Source of the DNA: an uncultured Eubacterium sp.
GTDB taxonomy: Bacteria > Bacillota > Clostridia > Lachnospirales > Lachnospiraceae
DNA: 51,446 nt
Direction of reading: 5' to 3'
Assembly: GCA_948470065.1 (NCBI GenBank)
Contig: CAOKNO010000011.1
Span: 1 to 51,446 of the forward strand
Part shown: piece after piece, positions 31,959 to 42,095 of the stretch
How positions within the stretch are numbered: position 1 is the first letter of the stretch
How the letters are laid out: each line of letters begins with the position of its first letter
Position numbers and translations under genes: made by a program
Notes under the pieces: generated by a model
What the model was told of the DNA's origin: nothing
What the model saw: only the letters and a program-made list of their open reading frames with translations
Database searches by the model: none

Positions 31959-33326
31959 TTGGAATTAAGAGGAAAACGGTTTTTAGTGGCGGGGGCTGGG
32001 CTGAGCGGCATTGCTGCGGCAGGGCTTTTGGCTACGCATAAGTACCAGGTATTGCTGTACGATGGGAATCAGGATTTGGACGAAGCAGAGATCCGGAAAA
32101 AGTCGGCGCTCTTACAAGAGGTAGAGATTATCCTAGGGGACTTGCCAGAGGATAAACTGGCCGGCTATGACATTGCGGTGGTAAGCCCGGGGATCCCTAC
32201 GGATAGCCCTGCTGTGGTAGCGATGGAACGGGCTGGGCTGGAAATCTGGGGAGAGATAGAGCTTGCCTCTGTATTTGAGCAAGGTAGGGTGCTTGCGGTT
32301 ACAGGAACCAATGGGAAGACGACGACGACGTCCCTGCTGGGTGAGGTGATGGGCCGCCAATACCAGGATGTGAAGGTGGTCGGGAATATCGGGGTGCCTT
32401 ATACCAGCCTGGTACAGGATACCACAGAATATTCTGTTACCGTTGCAGAAATCAGCAGTTTCCAGTTAGAAACCGTCCATACGTTCCGCCCGCAGGTTTC
32501 CGCTATTTTAAATATTACGCCAGATCATTTAAACCGCCATCATACGATGCAAAATTACCAGGTGGCAAAGGAACGGATTGCCAAAAACCAGGGAAAAGGC
32601 CAGTTCTGTATATTGAATTATGAGGATCCAAGCCTGCGGGAATTTGCAGGCCGTATCCAGGCGAAGCCTGTATTTTTCAGCAGCGCAAACAAGCTAGAAG
32701 AGGGCATGTACCTAGAAGGGGATCGGATGATCTGGGCGTGGGATGAAAAAACTACGGTAGTGTGCAGCACAAAGGATCTACAGCTTATCGGGAACCACAA
32801 TTACGAAAATGCTATGGCAGCGGCAGCAATGGCATTGGTATTTGGCGTCCCGTTAGAAACCGTCCAGAAGGCGCTGCTTTCATTTAAGGCTGTAGAACAC
32901 AGGATTGAGTACGTGACGTCGAAGCGGGGCGTGAGATTTTACAATGATTCCAAAGGGACGAACCCAGATGCGGCAATCCAGGCCATCCGTGCGATGGAGT
33001 GGCCGACCTTGCTGATCGGGGGCGGGTACGATAAAGCGTCGGAATTTGACGCATGGATCCAGGCGTTCGACGGGAAAGTGAAGAAGCTGGCGCTGTTAGG
33101 GGCTACCAGTGAGAAGATACGGGAATCTGCGTTACGGATGGGGTATCCCGAGGAAGATATCATCCTTACAAAGAGCATACAAGAGGCAGTAGCGGTATGT
33201 TACCAGAACGCAGAGAGCGGGGATGCCGTTTTGCTTTCTCCGGCTTGTGCAAGCTGGGGGATGTTTGATAATTACATGCAGCGGGGAGAGGTGTTTAAGG
33301 AGGCCGTATGGTCGTTAAAAGAATAA
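31959..33326 (+). CDS. murD: UDP-N-acetylmuramoylalanine-D-glutamate ligase
   Basis: MurD adds D-glutamate to UDP-MurNAc-L-alanine using ATP, in the cytoplasm. The 455-residue protein starts at TTG 31959, preceded by GGGAGG at a good distance; no ATG fits better. The start LVAGAGLSGIAAAGLL is the Rossmann UDP-binding loop, GTNGKTTTTSLLG is the ATP loop, NITPDHLNRH is the central-domain Mur motif and FYNDSKGTNPDAA is characteristic of MurD. It is followed by ftsW after 56 bp. Confidence 0.97.
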   Translation: MELRGKRFLVAGAGLSGIAAAGLLATHKYQVLLYDGNQDLDEAEIRKKSALLQEVEIILGDLPEDKLAGYDIAVVSPGIPTDSPAVVAMERAGLEIWGEIELASVFEQGRVLAVTGTNGKTTTTSLLGEVMGRQYQDVKVVGNIGVPYTSLVQDTTEYSVTVAEISSFQLETVHTFRPQVSAILNITPDHLNRHHTMQNYQVAKERIAKNQGKGQFCILNYEDPSLREFAGRIQAKPVFFSSANKLEEGMYLEGDRMIWAWDEKTTVVCSTKDLQLIGNHNYENAMAAAAMALVFGVPLETVQKALLSFKAVEHRIEYVTSKRGVRFYNDSKGTNPDAAIQAIRAMEWPTLLIGGGYDKASEFDAWIQAFDGKVKKLALLGATSEKIRESALRMGYPEEDIILTKSIQEAVAVCYQNAESGDAVLLSPACASWGMFDNYMQRGEVFKEAVWSLKE

Positions 33327-33382
33327 ACGAAGAAAAGAGAGGATCTTGGGAAGAAATTAAAAGATGAGTCAGGAGTGCTGGT

Positions 33383-34507
33383 ATGGGCAGGAAACAAATG
33401 GCAGACAAAAGACAAAAGGGTATGCGGTACTTTGATTATAATTTGTTGCTGATCGTGTTTTTCCTGATATGTTTCGGGCTGGTCGTATTGTATAGTTCGA
33501 GCGCTTACAAAGGGCAGTTCGTGGATGAAGTAGGCCCGGCTTTTTATCTGAAAAAGCAGCTGAACATGGATTGTATCGGGATTGCTGTGATGCTTATCGT
33601 CAGCAGGATTGATTACCGCTTCTGGAAAAAATTCTGGATGATTGGCTACATAATATCATTAGTCTTATGCTTTGCGGTACTGTTTGTGGGTACGGAACTC
33701 AATGGCGCCAAGCGGTGGCTGAAAATAGGTCCTATCTCTTTCCAGCCTTCAGAAATTGCGAAAGTGGCGGTGATCCTATTTTTGGCGACTTTGGTAAGCC
33801 ACATGAAACCAAAAGTCATAGGGGATTACCGTACCATTCTTAAGCTGTTTGTCATGTTAGGGCTTGTGATTGGGTGCGTGGTAAAAGAGAATTTGAGTAC
33901 GGCGGTTATCATATGCGGGATTTCTGTAGCAATCCTTTTTGTGGCAAGCCCCAAGTATAAGCAGTTTTTTGTAATGGGCGGCGTGGTAGGCGTCGTGGGA
34001 GCGGTGGCTGTCCTGGCGTTTGGCGGCTACCGGGCGGAGCGTATCGCGATTTGGCTCCATCCGGAAAACTACCCCAAAGGGTTCCAGACCATTCAGGGGC
34101 TGTATGCGATTGGTTCGGGAGGGCTGTTTGGCAAAGGGCTTGGCAACGGTATGCAGAAGCTAGGGTTTGTGCCAGAAGCACAGAATGATATGATTTTTTC
34201 GATTATTTGTGAGGAATTGGGGCTGTTTGGCGCTGTCTGCGTCATTCTGATGTTCGTGATCTTGCTCTGGCGCTTTATGATTATTGCCAATAATGCGCAG
34301 GATCTGTTTGGGGCGCTGGTTGTGACGGGCGTGTTTGCACATATTGCAATCCAGGTGGCCTTAAACATTGCCGTTGTAACAAATACAATACCGAATACGG
34401 GGATTTCCCTTCCCTTTATCAGCTATGGAGGAACTTCTGTGATTATATTGCTGGCGGAAATCGGCCTGGTATTAAGCGTTTCCAGGGGAATACGTTTGGA
34501 GGGATAG
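33383..34507 (+). CDS. ftsW: FtsW/RodA/SpoVE-family peptidoglycan glycosyltransferase
   Basis: SEDS proteins polymerise lipid II into glycan strands and pair with a class B PBP. The 374-residue protein has about ten membrane segments. Family marks are VLYSSSAYKG near the start, ELNGAKRWLKIGPISFQPSEIAKVA, KENLSTAVIICGI and the closing NTGISLPFISYGGTS. In Clostridia this place may be held by FtsW or by the sporulation paralogue SpoVE; the sequence alone does not settle which, so the symbol is tentative. It starts at ATG 33383 after AGGAG and ends 4 bp before ftsQ. Confidence 0.93.
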   Translation: MGRKQMADKRQKGMRYFDYNLLLIVFFLICFGLVVLYSSSAYKGQFVDEVGPAFYLKKQLNMDCIGIAVMLIVSRIDYRFWKKFWMIGYIISLVLCFAVLFVGTELNGAKRWLKIGPISFQPSEIAKVAVILFLATLVSHMKPKVIGDYRTILKLFVMLGLVIGCVVKENLSTAVIICGISVAILFVASPKYKQFFVMGGVVGVVGAVAVLAFGGYRAERIAIWLHPENYPKGFQTIQGLYAIGSGGLFGKGLGNGMQKLGFVPEAQNDMIFSIICEELGLFGAVCVILMFVILLWRFMIIANNAQDLFGALVVTGVFAHIAIQVALNIAVVTNTIPNTGISLPFISYGGTSVIILLAEIGLVLSVSRGIRLEG

Positions 34508-34511
34508 GAGA

Positions 34512-35258
34512 ATGGGCAAAAAAAGGAAGAAACGACGGAGCATCAAAAACAAGCTGATGGCTATCCTGGCAATCGTATCCCTGTCCGCTGCTGGCTGGCT
34601 GGTCGTGGTGAATGTATTTACGGTAGAGGAAGTAAAGGTAGAAGGGAGCGTTTATAACCCGGAAGAAGATATCCGTGATTGGCTTTTGAACGACGAATAT
34701 TGTGGGAACAGCTTGTATGTTTACCTGAAATATAAATTTGTGGAACCAGAAGAAATGCCTTTTGTAGATACCGCGGAGGTTTTCCTTAAGCCGCCGCACA
34801 GGCTGGCCATAAAAGTAAAGGAAAAAGATCTGATGGGGCGTATCTATATCAGCGCCACGGGGCAGAATGCGTATTTCGACGGGAACGGGATTGTCGTGGA
34901 GATGTCTTCCGATGAAAAGCAGGGCGTGCCCAATATCAAAGGCATGGATGTCGATAAGATTGTACTTGGCAAAAAACTCCCAATCAAGGGCGACAGCGTG
35001 CTGAAGCATTTGCTTACCCTGACGGATCTGCTGGCAAAATATGAGCAGGTGCCAGGCAGTGTGAAGTATAACAAAGAGGGAGGGTTTACTTTGAAATATG
35101 GAAAAGTTTCCGTCCAGATTGGGACGGCGCTTCATTTGGATGAGAAGGTGGTAAGGCTTTCCCGTATTTTGCCATTGCTGGATGGGAAGAAGGGGACGCT
35201 CCATTTGGAGGGCTGGACAGAACATACGACAGATATTACGTTTGAAGAGTCGGGATAA
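34512..35258 (+). CDS. ftsQ: FtsQ/DivIB-type cell division protein
   Basis: A bitopic divisome protein of 248 residues. A very basic start (KKRKKRRSIKNK) is followed by one membrane segment (about 15-33) and an outside POTRA-like domain (VEEVKVEGSVYNPEEDI), then the FtsQ beta domain (EVFLKPPHRLAIKVKEKDLMGRI, YFDGNGIVVE). In the cell it links FtsL/DivIC to the septal synthases. It starts 4 bp after ftsW, so translation is probably coupled. Sequence identity across FtsQ is low, but place and layout agree. Confidence 0.9.
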   Translation: MGKKRKKRRSIKNKLMAILAIVSLSAAGWLVVVNVFTVEEVKVEGSVYNPEEDIRDWLLNDEYCGNSLYVYLKYKFVEPEEMPFVDTAEVFLKPPHRLAIKVKEKDLMGRIYISATGQNAYFDGNGIVVEMSSDEKQGVPNIKGMDVDKIVLGKKLPIKGDSVLKHLLTLTDLLAKYEQVPGSVKYNKEGGFTLKYGKVSVQIGTALHLDEKVVRLSRILPLLDGKKGTLHLEGWTEHTTDITFEESG

Positions 35259-35312
35259 GGCAAAAGCTGCCTGAAACTGTCGAAAAAAAGTAAGATAATT
35301 TCTAAAATCCTG

Positions 35313-35341
35313 TTGATTAATTTTGGAAAAAATTATACTAT
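35313..35341 (+). promoter_or_regulatory. Possible promoter before ftsZ
   Basis: TTGATT (35313-35318) with TACTAT (35336-35341) at a 17-bp spacer, or TATACT (35334-35339) at 15 bp. It lies in the 206-bp gap between ftsQ and ftsZ, the largest in this part, so separate control of ftsZ is likely. Confidence 0.4.
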
Positions 35342-35464
35342 TACAATGTATGCAAGATTTCCGCAGCAGTTTTTCCGTGCATTGGCCAGGTAGGAAGGCC
35401 TGTATGCAGACGAGGCTGCGGTTAGCTTTCGGATGGGATTAAGATGATAAAAGGAGGAAGAACC

Positions 35465-36763
35465 TTGGCTGGACGAAACACCTTGTTGGAGATTGCTGTA
35501 TCAGAAACGGACGCCAGCGCCAGGATTATTGTAATCGGCGTAGGCGGCGGTGGGAATAATGCAGTAAATAGAATGATAGATGAGAACATCAGCGGCGTTG
35601 AATTTATAGGAGTAAATACAGACAAACAGGTTTTGGCGCTTTGCAAAGCGCCAGAGCATATCCAGATTGGAGAGAAGCTGACCAAAGGGCTGGGAGCGGG
35701 GGCGCAGCCGGAAATCGGCCAGAAAGCGGCGGAAGAAAGCGTAGAGGAACTGACAGAGAAGATCAAAGGCGCGGATATGGTATTCGTAACCTGCGGCATG
35801 GGCGGCGGGACCGGGACGGGCGCTGCCCCTGTAGTTGCGCGGATTGCCAAAGAGATGGGGATTTTGACCGTAGGTGTTGTGACCAAGCCGTTCCGGTTTG
35901 AAGGCAAGGTGCGGACGGAGAATGCGCTCAGCGGCATAGAGCGGCTGAAAGAAAATGTGGATACCTTGATTGTGATTCCCAATGACAAGCTTTTAGAGAT
36001 TGTGGACAGGCGTACTAGCATGTCAGACGCCCTCAAAAAGGCGGACGAAGTGCTACAGCAGTCTGTACAGGGGATTACAGATCTGATCAATACGCCGGCT
36101 TTGATCAACTTGGATTTCGCAGATGTCCAGACCGTAATGAAAGACAAAGGGCTGGCGCATATCGGCATTGGTATGGCAAAGGGAGACGACAAGGCGATTG
36201 AGGCTGTGAAGCTTGCGGTGGCAAGCCCGCTTTTAGATACGACGATTACGGGCGCTTCGCATATTATTGTCAATATTTCCGGCGACGTCTGCTTGGCGGA
36301 CACCAACGATGCGTTGGGTTATATCCAGGAACTTTCCGGGGATAATGACAATGTGATTTTGGGTGCGAAAGAGGATCGTGATATGAGCGACGAAGTGGTT
36401 ATCACGGTTATTGCGACAGGGTTAGAGGATACCCCGCCGCGCGCGCCAGGAATGAAGTATATGCAGCAGTCTGCAACAAGCCGGCTTGCCAATACGGCCA
36501 GGACGTCTACGAATACCACAAGCATGCGTTCGCCATATACTCCTAGGACGTCGCCAGCTTCTGGGACAAGGCCGGCGTCCGGCTCTACGTCAAGGACGAC
36601 CATCCCTTATTCTGCGAACCATTCCCAGGGCGGCTATACAGGGCAGCCGAACATTGGGACGTACCGGTCAAGGAAAGAGGAACCCAAGATGCCAGAACGG
36701 GATTTGAATTTTCCAGAGTTCCTGCAGAACCCTTCCAGTGGCAGGAATCCCAGGAAGCGGTAG
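35465..36763 (+). CDS. ftsZ: Cell division GTPase FtsZ
   Basis: FtsZ forms the tubulin-like Z-ring. I choose TTG 35465 (432 residues): AGGAGG at 35452-35457 is seven bases before it, while the in-frame ATG at 35444 has no such site. Motifs: [15 protein letters not shown], the GTP loop [12 protein letters not shown], the T7-loop NLDFADV and, after a linker rich in Ser, Thr and Arg, the C-terminal peptide [11 protein letters not shown] that binds FtsA/SepF-type anchors. ftsA is not beside it. gltX follows 42 bp later. Confidence 0.98.
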   Translation: MAGRNTLLEIAVSETDASARIIVIGVGGGGNNAVNRMIDENISGVEFIGVNTDKQVLALCKAPEHIQIGEKLTKGLGAGAQPEIGQKAAEESVEELTEKIKGADMVFVTCGMGGGTGTGAAPVVARIAKEMGILTVGVVTKPFRFEGKVRTENALSGIERLKENVDTLIVIPNDKLLEIVDRRTSMSDALKKADEVLQQSVQGITDLINTPALINLDFADVQTVMKDKGLAHIGIGMAKGDDKAIEAVKLAVASPLLDTTITGASHIIVNISGDVCLADTNDALGYIQELSGDNDNVILGAKEDRDMSDEVVITVIATGLEDTPPRAPGMKYMQQSATSRLANTARTSTNTTSMRSPYTPRTSPASGTRPASGSTSRTTIPYSANHSQGGYTGQPNIGTYRSRKEEPKMPERDLNFPEFLQNPSSGRNPRKR

Positions 36764-36805
36764 CCAGGATGGGGCTGTTACGTTGCAAAGGAGGAATTTT
36801 AGGAC

Positions 36806-38272
36806 ATGACAGGTAAAGTCAGGACAAGATATGCGCCAAGCCCTACGGGCAAGATGCATGTAGGGAACCTACGTTCCGCGTTGTATGAATTTCTGATTGC
36901 AAAACATGCGGGCGGCGATTTTATGCTCCGGATTGAGGATACGGACCAGGAACGTTTTGTAGAAGGGGCTACGGATATTATTTACCGTACCCTCGAGCAG
37001 GCTGGGATTACCCACGACGAGGGACCAGGGAAAGACGGCGGCTTCGGACCATATATCCAGAGCGAGCGGATGAAGACTGGTATCTATATGGAACATGCCA
37101 AAGCGCTCGTGGAAAAGGGCGAGGCATATTACTGTTTTTGTGATAAAGCACGGCTGGATTCTCTAAAGACGGAGGTCGTAGAAGGCAAAGAGGTGATGAT
37201 GTATGATAAGCATTGCTTGTCTTTGCCGAAGGAAGAGGTAGAAGCGAAGCTTGCCTCTGGCGTCCCATACGTTATCCGCCAGAATATCCCAAAGGAAGGG
37301 ACGACGACGTTCCATGATGAGCTGTATGGGGATATAACGGTAGAAAATGCAGAATTGGACGATATGATTTTAATCAAATCGGACGGATACCCGACGTATA
37401 ATTTTGCGAATGTGGTGGACGACCACACGATGCATATTACCCATGTGGTGCGGGGGAACGAATACCTTTCTTCTGCGCCGAAGTACCAGCGGCTGTACGA
37501 CGCCTTTGGGTGGGAATCCCCAGTGTACATCCATCTGCCTTTGATTACCGATGAGAACCATAAGAAACTCTCAAAGCGGAGCGGGCATGCTTCTTTTGAG
37601 GAATTGTTAGAACAAGGGTTTTTGCCGGAGGCAGTTGTGAATTTTATCGCTTTGCTGGGCTGGAGCCCGGAAGAGAACCGTGAGATTTTCAGCCTCGCGG
37701 ACTTAATCCATGAGTTTGATTACCATAGGATCAGCAAATCCCCAGCTGTTTTTGATATGGTCAAGTTAAAGTGGATGAATGGGGAATACTTAAAGGCAAT
37801 GGAATTTGAGCCGTTTTATGAAATGGCAAAGCCATATTTGAAGGCGTGTATCGAAAAAGGGTACGACGGTAAGAAAATCGCCGCCATGGTCAAGACCAGG
37901 ATTGAGGTATTGCCAGATATTGCCGGGCATATAGACTTCTTTGAAGAAATGCCAGAATACGATTGCTCTATGTATTCCCATAAGAAGATGAAATCTACCC
38001 CAGAGACTTCCCTAGAGGTCTTAAAGGAGATCCTGCCTGTGCTGGAAGCGCAAGAGGATTACTCCAACGATGCGCTCTATGCAGAACTGAGCCAGTATGT
38101 GGCAAGGAAAGGCTGTAAGAACGGCGTTGTGATGTGGCCAATCCGTACGGCGGTGTCCGGTAAGCAGATGACGCCAGGCGGCGCTACGGAGCTGATGGAG
38201 ATCCTTGGCAAGGAAGAGTCGCTTATAAGGATCCGGGCAGCCGTTGCCAAGTTGGAGGCAGAGGTTTCATGA
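36806..38272 (+). CDS. gltX: Glutamyl-tRNA synthetase
   Basis: A class I synthetase of 488 residues that charges tRNA-Glu (and, in organisms without GlnRS, perhaps tRNA-Gln as well). The HIGH-type motif is [13 protein letters not shown] near residue 10, and the KMSKS-type motif is KKLSKRSGH. The RIEDTDQER segment and the C-terminal helical anticodon domain with [13 protein letters not shown] fit GltX. The start ATG 36806 follows AAAGGAGG at about 10 bases. Its last bases overlap the start of the helicase gene by four. Confidence 0.97.
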   Translation: MTGKVRTRYAPSPTGKMHVGNLRSALYEFLIAKHAGGDFMLRIEDTDQERFVEGATDIIYRTLEQAGITHDEGPGKDGGFGPYIQSERMKTGIYMEHAKALVEKGEAYYCFCDKARLDSLKTEVVEGKEVMMYDKHCLSLPKEEVEAKLASGVPYVIRQNIPKEGTTTFHDELYGDITVENAELDDMILIKSDGYPTYNFANVVDDHTMHITHVVRGNEYLSSAPKYQRLYDAFGWESPVYIHLPLITDENHKKLSKRSGHASFEELLEQGFLPEAVVNFIALLGWSPEENREIFSLADLIHEFDYHRISKSPAVFDMVKLKWMNGEYLKAMEFEPFYEMAKPYLKACIEKGYDGKKIAAMVKTRIEVLPDIAGHIDFFEEMPEYDCSMYSHKKMKSTPETSLEVLKEILPVLEAQEDYSNDALYAELSQYVARKGCKNGVVMWPIRTAVSGKQMTPGGATELMEILGKEESLIRIRAAVAKLEAEVS

Positions 38273-40125
38273 ACCTTAACAATTCGCAAAGCCTTGCCGT
38301 CGGGCATATGAACGGGCCTATGCTGGTACTGGCAGGGCCCGGTTCCGGCAAGACGCTTGTTATCACAGAGCGGGTCTTTCGTCTGGTTACGGAACGCGGC
38401 GTAGATCCTGCCCATATCTTAGTTATCACATTCACCAAAGCGGCTGCAGCCGAAATGCGTGAGCGTTTCCTGCGCCGGATCGGGGGCGGGCGCTGCCCAG
38501 TTACATTTGGGACGTTCCACGCCGTTTTTTTCCAGATATTAAAACATGCCTATGGGTTCCACAGTGGGAATATTGCCAGGGAGGAGCAGCGGTTTGCCTT
38601 GATGCGCGATATTATCCTGGAGAATCATTTGGAATACGAAGATGAGAATGAATTGATCGGGGAATTGCTGGGGGAAATCGGGACGGTAAAAAATACTGGG
38701 ATCCCGCTTACGCATTATTACCCGAAGAGCTGCGCCAAAGAAATATTTGAACAGATCTACCAGGCGTATGCCTCTAAGATGAAGGAGCAGCGGCTGATTG
38801 ACTTCGACGACATGCTGGTCTATTGCTATGAGCTTTTCGCCAAACGCAAGGATATCCTGCTAGCATGGCAGCAGAAGTTCCGCTACATCCTGGTAGATGA
38901 ATTTCAGGACATCAATAAGATCCAGTTTGACATAATAAGGATGCTTGCGCAGCCAGAGGATAACTTGTTTGCCGTTGGGGACGACGACCAGTCCATTTAC
39001 CGTTTCCGTGGCGCAAAGCCGGAACTGATGCTGGGGTTTTGGGAGTGTTACCCGAGGGCAGGACGCGTGCTTTTGGATGTGAATTACCGTTCCCTTGCCC
39101 CGATTGTAGCGGCGTCCCAGAATTTGATCTCCTACAACAGCCAGCGTTTTGAGAAAGAGATACGGTCCTGCGGGTTTCCACATGGCAGGAAGTCCCTGGT
39201 AAGCTTCCATCTCTGGGACAGCCAAAGAGAAGAGGGGGAAGCTGTGATTGGGCAGATCCGAAGGGAGTGTGAAGCAGGGCGCGGCTACAAAGATATCGCC
39301 GTGCTGTTTCGGACCAATACCCAGCCCCGCCTGTTTATGTCCCAGCTTATGGCGTATAACATCCCGTTCCGTACCCGGGACAACGTCCCAAACCTTTACG
39401 AACACTGGATTGCTAAGGATATATTTGCCTATATAAGCCTGGCGCAGGGCAATAGGACCAGGAAAGAGATGCTGAAGGTGATGAACCGCCCCAACCGCTA
39501 TATTACAAGGGACAGCCTGCCAAAGAGCCAGGTGGCGTTTGAGGCGTGGGCAGGCTACTTCTATCAGAAGGGGCAGCATTGGGTAGCGGAACGGATTGAG
39601 CAGCTAGAGGCGGATTTGCGGGTGATAAGCAGGATTACCCCATTTGCTGCAATCAATTATATCCGTGCAGGGATTGGTTATGAGGGATATCTGAAAGAGT
39701 ATGCCGGGTATCGTAGGATAAATGCGGATGATTTGATCGAGGTATTAGATGAACTACAGGATGGTTCTAAGGGCTACAAGACATACGAAGCTTGGTTTGC
39801 CCATATAGAGGATTATACCAGGAAGCTACAGGAACAAAAGGAACAGCAAAAACGCCAGGAAAATTGTGTTTCCCTGGCTACGCTCCACAGCGCGAAAGGC
39901 CTTGAGTATCCTGTCGTACATATCCTAGATGTCGATGAGGGGGTGACGCCTTACAAAAAAGCGGTACTGGAAGAAGATATCCAGGAGGAACGCCGGATGT
40001 TCTACGTAGGCGTTACCCGTGCAAAAGAAGAACTTCATATCCATAGCGTCAGGAAGTACAATGGGAAGGAAGCTTGCTGTTCCCGGTTTGTGGAAGAAAT
40101 GAAAAAGCCATTGCGACAAGCTTGA
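38269..40125 (+). CDS. UvrD/PcrA-type superfamily 1 DNA helicase
   Basis: A 3'-5' helicase of 618 residues. Motifs in order: NNSQSLAV (Q motif), GPGSGKT (Walker A), [37 protein letters not shown] (Walker B), [46 protein letters not shown] and [14 protein letters not shown]. It is shorter than classical PcrA (about 740) and lacks the long C-terminal tail that binds RNA polymerase, so it is a compact paralogue of unclear role, likely in repair. ATG 38269 overlaps the gltX stop, so translation is coupled. Confidence 0.93.
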   Translation: MNLNNSQSLAVGHMNGPMLVLAGPGSGKTLVITERVFRLVTERGVDPAHILVITFTKAAAAEMRERFLRRIGGGRCPVTFGTFHAVFFQILKHAYGFHSGNIAREEQRFALMRDIILENHLEYEDENELIGELLGEIGTVKNTGIPLTHYYPKSCAKEIFEQIYQAYASKMKEQRLIDFDDMLVYCYELFAKRKDILLAWQQKFRYILVDEFQDINKIQFDIIRMLAQPEDNLFAVGDDDQSIYRFRGAKPELMLGFWECYPRAGRVLLDVNYRSLAPIVAASQNLISYNSQRFEKEIRSCGFPHGRKSLVSFHLWDSQREEGEAVIGQIRRECEAGRGYKDIAVLFRTNTQPRLFMSQLMAYNIPFRTRDNVPNLYEHWIAKDIFAYISLAQGNRTRKEMLKVMNRPNRYITRDSLPKSQVAFEAWAGYFYQKGQHWVAERIEQLEADLRVISRITPFAAINYIRAGIGYEGYLKEYAGYRRINADDLIEVLDELQDGSKGYKTYEAWFAHIEDYTRKLQEQKEQQKRQENCVSLATLHSAKGLEYPVVHILDVDEGVTPYKKAVLEEDIQEERRMFYVGVTRAKEELHIHSVRKYNGKEACCSRFVEEMKKPLRQA

Positions 40126-40127
40126 TG

Positions 40128-40148
40128 CCCCGTCAGCCTGCTGCGGGG
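40128..40148. terminator. Short GC hairpin between convergent genes
   Basis: CCCCG (40128-40132) pairs with CGGGG (40144-40148), with an inner CAG/CTG pair and a CCTG loop. It lies between the stops of the helicase gene and the minus-strand DUF1292 gene. No T-run follows on the plus strand, so it is only a weak candidate. Confidence 0.35.
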
Positions 40149-40176
40149 TATCTGGCTTGCGGTAAAGCATAAGGTT

Positions 40177-40527
40177 TTATGGTTCGTCTGGGTCTTCAAA
40201 CATCGAATTCCACGTATCTTCTTCAATCAACCCGACAAAGAAATCAGAGACGTCTTCAAATTCATCTTCGTCTTCAATATCTTCTAGCGAAGGGTTCCCT
40301 TCGCTATCCTCAAAGTAATGGAAGAGATAGACTTCTTCCCCGTCTAGATCCTCCCCATTCCCGTCGATGGGACGCAGCGCGATATAATCCTGATCTCCAT
40401 ATGTAAAGATCGTCAGGATCCGGCATTCAATTTCGGAATCGTCCTCCATGGTCAATGTGACGAAAATATCTTCATCCTCTTCTTGAGGGATTTCATTTTC
40501 TGGAGATGTAATTGGTTTTTTGCTCAT
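40177..40527 (-). CDS. DUF1292 family protein
   Basis: A small, very acidic protein of 116 residues, cytoplasmic, with no membrane segment. The core FVTLTMEDDSEIECRILTIF, QDYIALRPID and EVYLFHYFED is the DUF1292 (YrzB-like) pattern, a family widespread in Firmicutes with unknown role. Acidic ends (EDEDEFEDVSDFF) surround it. Start at 40527 follows GGGAG on the minus strand. It is 12 bp after the HD-GYP gene on the same strand and probably co-transcribed. Confidence 0.9.
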   Translation of the reverse strand: MSKKPITSPENEIPQEEDEDIFVTLTMEDDSEIECRILTIFTYGDQDYIALRPIDGNGEDLDGEEVYLFHYFEDSEGNPSLEDIEDEDEFEDVSDFFVGLIEEDTWNSMFEDPDEP

Positions 40528-40539
40528 ATTTGTTCTCCC

Positions 40540-41631
40540 TTAAATAATTGCCTGGATATAAAGCTCAGGCCGTTTGAATAAGTCAATATAGTCGCCGTTG
40601 CTGGTCTGGATCATAGGACGTGAGAGAAAATCCTTGTTGATGAAAATGATTTTCCCCAGCGTACCGTCATTCAGCAATACGGAATTGCTGATGTAGGTAT
40701 TGATGACATGGTTCAGGAAAGGAATGAGGTACTGGGCGTCGTATTTATTGAAGCCTTCCCGTTCAAATGTCGCGATCACCTCAAAGGGGCACAATCCCTT
40801 CCGGTAGCAGCGGCTTGCAGTCATTGCGTCATAAACGTCTGCAATGGCGATGATTTTTGCAAATTCGCTGATGTCTTTGCTAGTCAGCTTGTTAGGATAG
40901 CCGGAACCGTCGCAGCGTTCGTGGTGCATCAGGATGGCGGAGCGGATCCTCTCGTCTAATGGATAAGCCTCTACTATTTTCGCTCCCAAGATGGGATGGT
41001 TCTGGATGGCCTTGTATTCTTCATCTGTCAATGCGCTGGGTTTGGTGAGGATTTCATGATCGACCATACATTTCCCAATATCATGCAGCACTCCGGCTAC
41101 CGTTAAGACATTCAGATCGTTCTCAGAGAAATTCAGCCATTTCCCCATCATACGGCTGATGATTGCGACGTTGATGCAATGGGAATACGTGCTGTCGTCA
41201 ATTTGGCGCATATTGTGCAGCATGTCAAAGACAGACAAAGAAGTCAGATGGTTGGAGTATAGGCTGCTGATCTGGTCGAACAGAAGGTTCGGATCGCAGT
41301 CCTTGTCTTGTGTGATTAATCTGTTGAACGAGTCCTTCACAAGCTGCGTCTTCTTCGTGTAATCTACCTTAAATGCATGAAATTCCCGGCTTTTGCGCAC
41401 CTTCTGGGAAAAGGATATCGTCTCTTCTTGGGATGCGCCGTCTAATAATTCTTCTGTTACATGGTTTTCTGGCAGGATCTGGATCGATGGGATCCCATAA
41501 AATTCCAGGTAGGAAATCTGCTGTGAGGTCAGCGTGGTATGCGCCGGGAACAAGAGCTGACCCGTCTTGCTGTACGTTGGCGTAGCTGTCACCATCCCAA
41601 CGGCTAGATCCTTTATGTTAACTTTAAGCAT
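40540..41631 (-). CDS. HD-GYP domain protein, likely cyclic di-GMP phosphodiesterase
   Basis: The 363-residue protein starts at 41631 on the minus strand with AAAGGAGG before it; the longer frame upstream lacks a good site. After an N-terminal region (KTGQLLFPAHTTLTSQQISYL) comes an HD-GYP domain: HDIGK holds the metal-binding HD pair, and HHERCDGSGYP gives the later His pair with GYP intact. HD-GYP enzymes cut cyclic di-GMP to pGpG or GMP. No receiver or membrane domain is present, so its input is unclear. It is divergent from acpP, across a 200-bp region with the fatty-acid promoter. Confidence 0.92.
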   Translation of the reverse strand: MLKVNIKDLAVGMVTATPTYSKTGQLLFPAHTTLTSQQISYLEFYGIPSIQILPENHVTEELLDGASQEETISFSQKVRKSREFHAFKVDYTKKTQLVKDSFNRLITQDKDCDPNLLFDQISSLYSNHLTSLSVFDMLHNMRQIDDSTYSHCINVAIISRMMGKWLNFSENDLNVLTVAGVLHDIGKCMVDHEILTKPSALTDEEYKAIQNHPILGAKIVEAYPLDERIRSAILMHHERCDGSGYPNKLTSKDISEFAKIIAIADVYDAMTASRCYRKGLCPFEVIATFEREGFNKYDAQYLIPFLNHVINTYISNSVLLNDGTLGKIIFINKDFLSRPMIQTSNGDYIDLFKRPELYIQAII

Positions 41632-41762
41632 TGTAATTCCTCCTTTGCTTATTCTACTTGGAAGCAATTTCCATCCTGTTTGTAGAAACAGTAATGGTTT
41701 TCTCTCTTGAATAGCATAGCATAAGCGGGAAGAAAATTCTATAGAAAGTTGGAAATTTATGA

Positions 41763-41790
41763 TTGACAAAGCTGGTATTTGTGGTATACT
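41763..41790 (+). promoter_or_regulatory. Promoter of the fatty-acid synthesis operon
   Basis: Consensus TTGACA (41763-41768), a 16-bp spacer and TATACT (41785-41790), 42 bp before acpP. The -10 box touches the palindrome at 41790-41802. Confidence 0.8.
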
Positions 41791-41802
41791 TTGATTATCA
41801 AA
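41790..41802. promoter_or_regulatory. FabT-box-like operator
   Basis: TTTGATTATCAAA is a perfect 13-bp palindrome that begins at the last base of the -10 box. It matches the core of the binding site known for FabT, the MarR-type repressor of streptococcal fatty-acid genes. At this place a bound repressor would block transcription. No fabT gene is in the window. Confidence 0.65.
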
Positions 41803-41832
41803 ATATTTGAAAGTAAAAAGGAGATTGGAAAA

Positions 41833-42063
41833 ATGTTAGAAAAAATGAAAGAAATCATTGCAGAACAGTTAAGCGTAGAGGCAGATGGAATTACATTGGA
41901 AACATCTTTTAAAGAAGACTTAGGGGCGGACTCTTTGGATTTATTTGAACTGGTTATGGCATTGGAGGATGAATATTCTGTAGAAATCCCTTCGGAAGAT
42001 TTAGAAAAACTGGCGACAGTCGGCGATGTGGTAGATTATTTGAAGGAAAAAGGCGTAGAATAA
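41833..42063 (+). CDS. acpP: Acyl carrier protein
   Basis: ACP carries growing acyl chains on phosphopantetheine. It has 76 residues, is acidic and helical, and has the attachment Ser in [14 protein letters not shown] 41833 is preceded by AAGGAG at nine bases; the longer frame from 41779 runs into the promoter. It is the first gene of the operon, where fabH is often found instead; fabH is not in this window. Confidence 0.97.
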   Translation: MLEKMKEIIAEQLSVEADGITLETSFKEDLGADSLDLFELVMALEDEYSVEIPSEDLEKLATVGDVVDYLKEKGVE

Positions 42064-42095
42064 GCTGGCGTATGGTTGGATTCGGAGGGTAGGAC

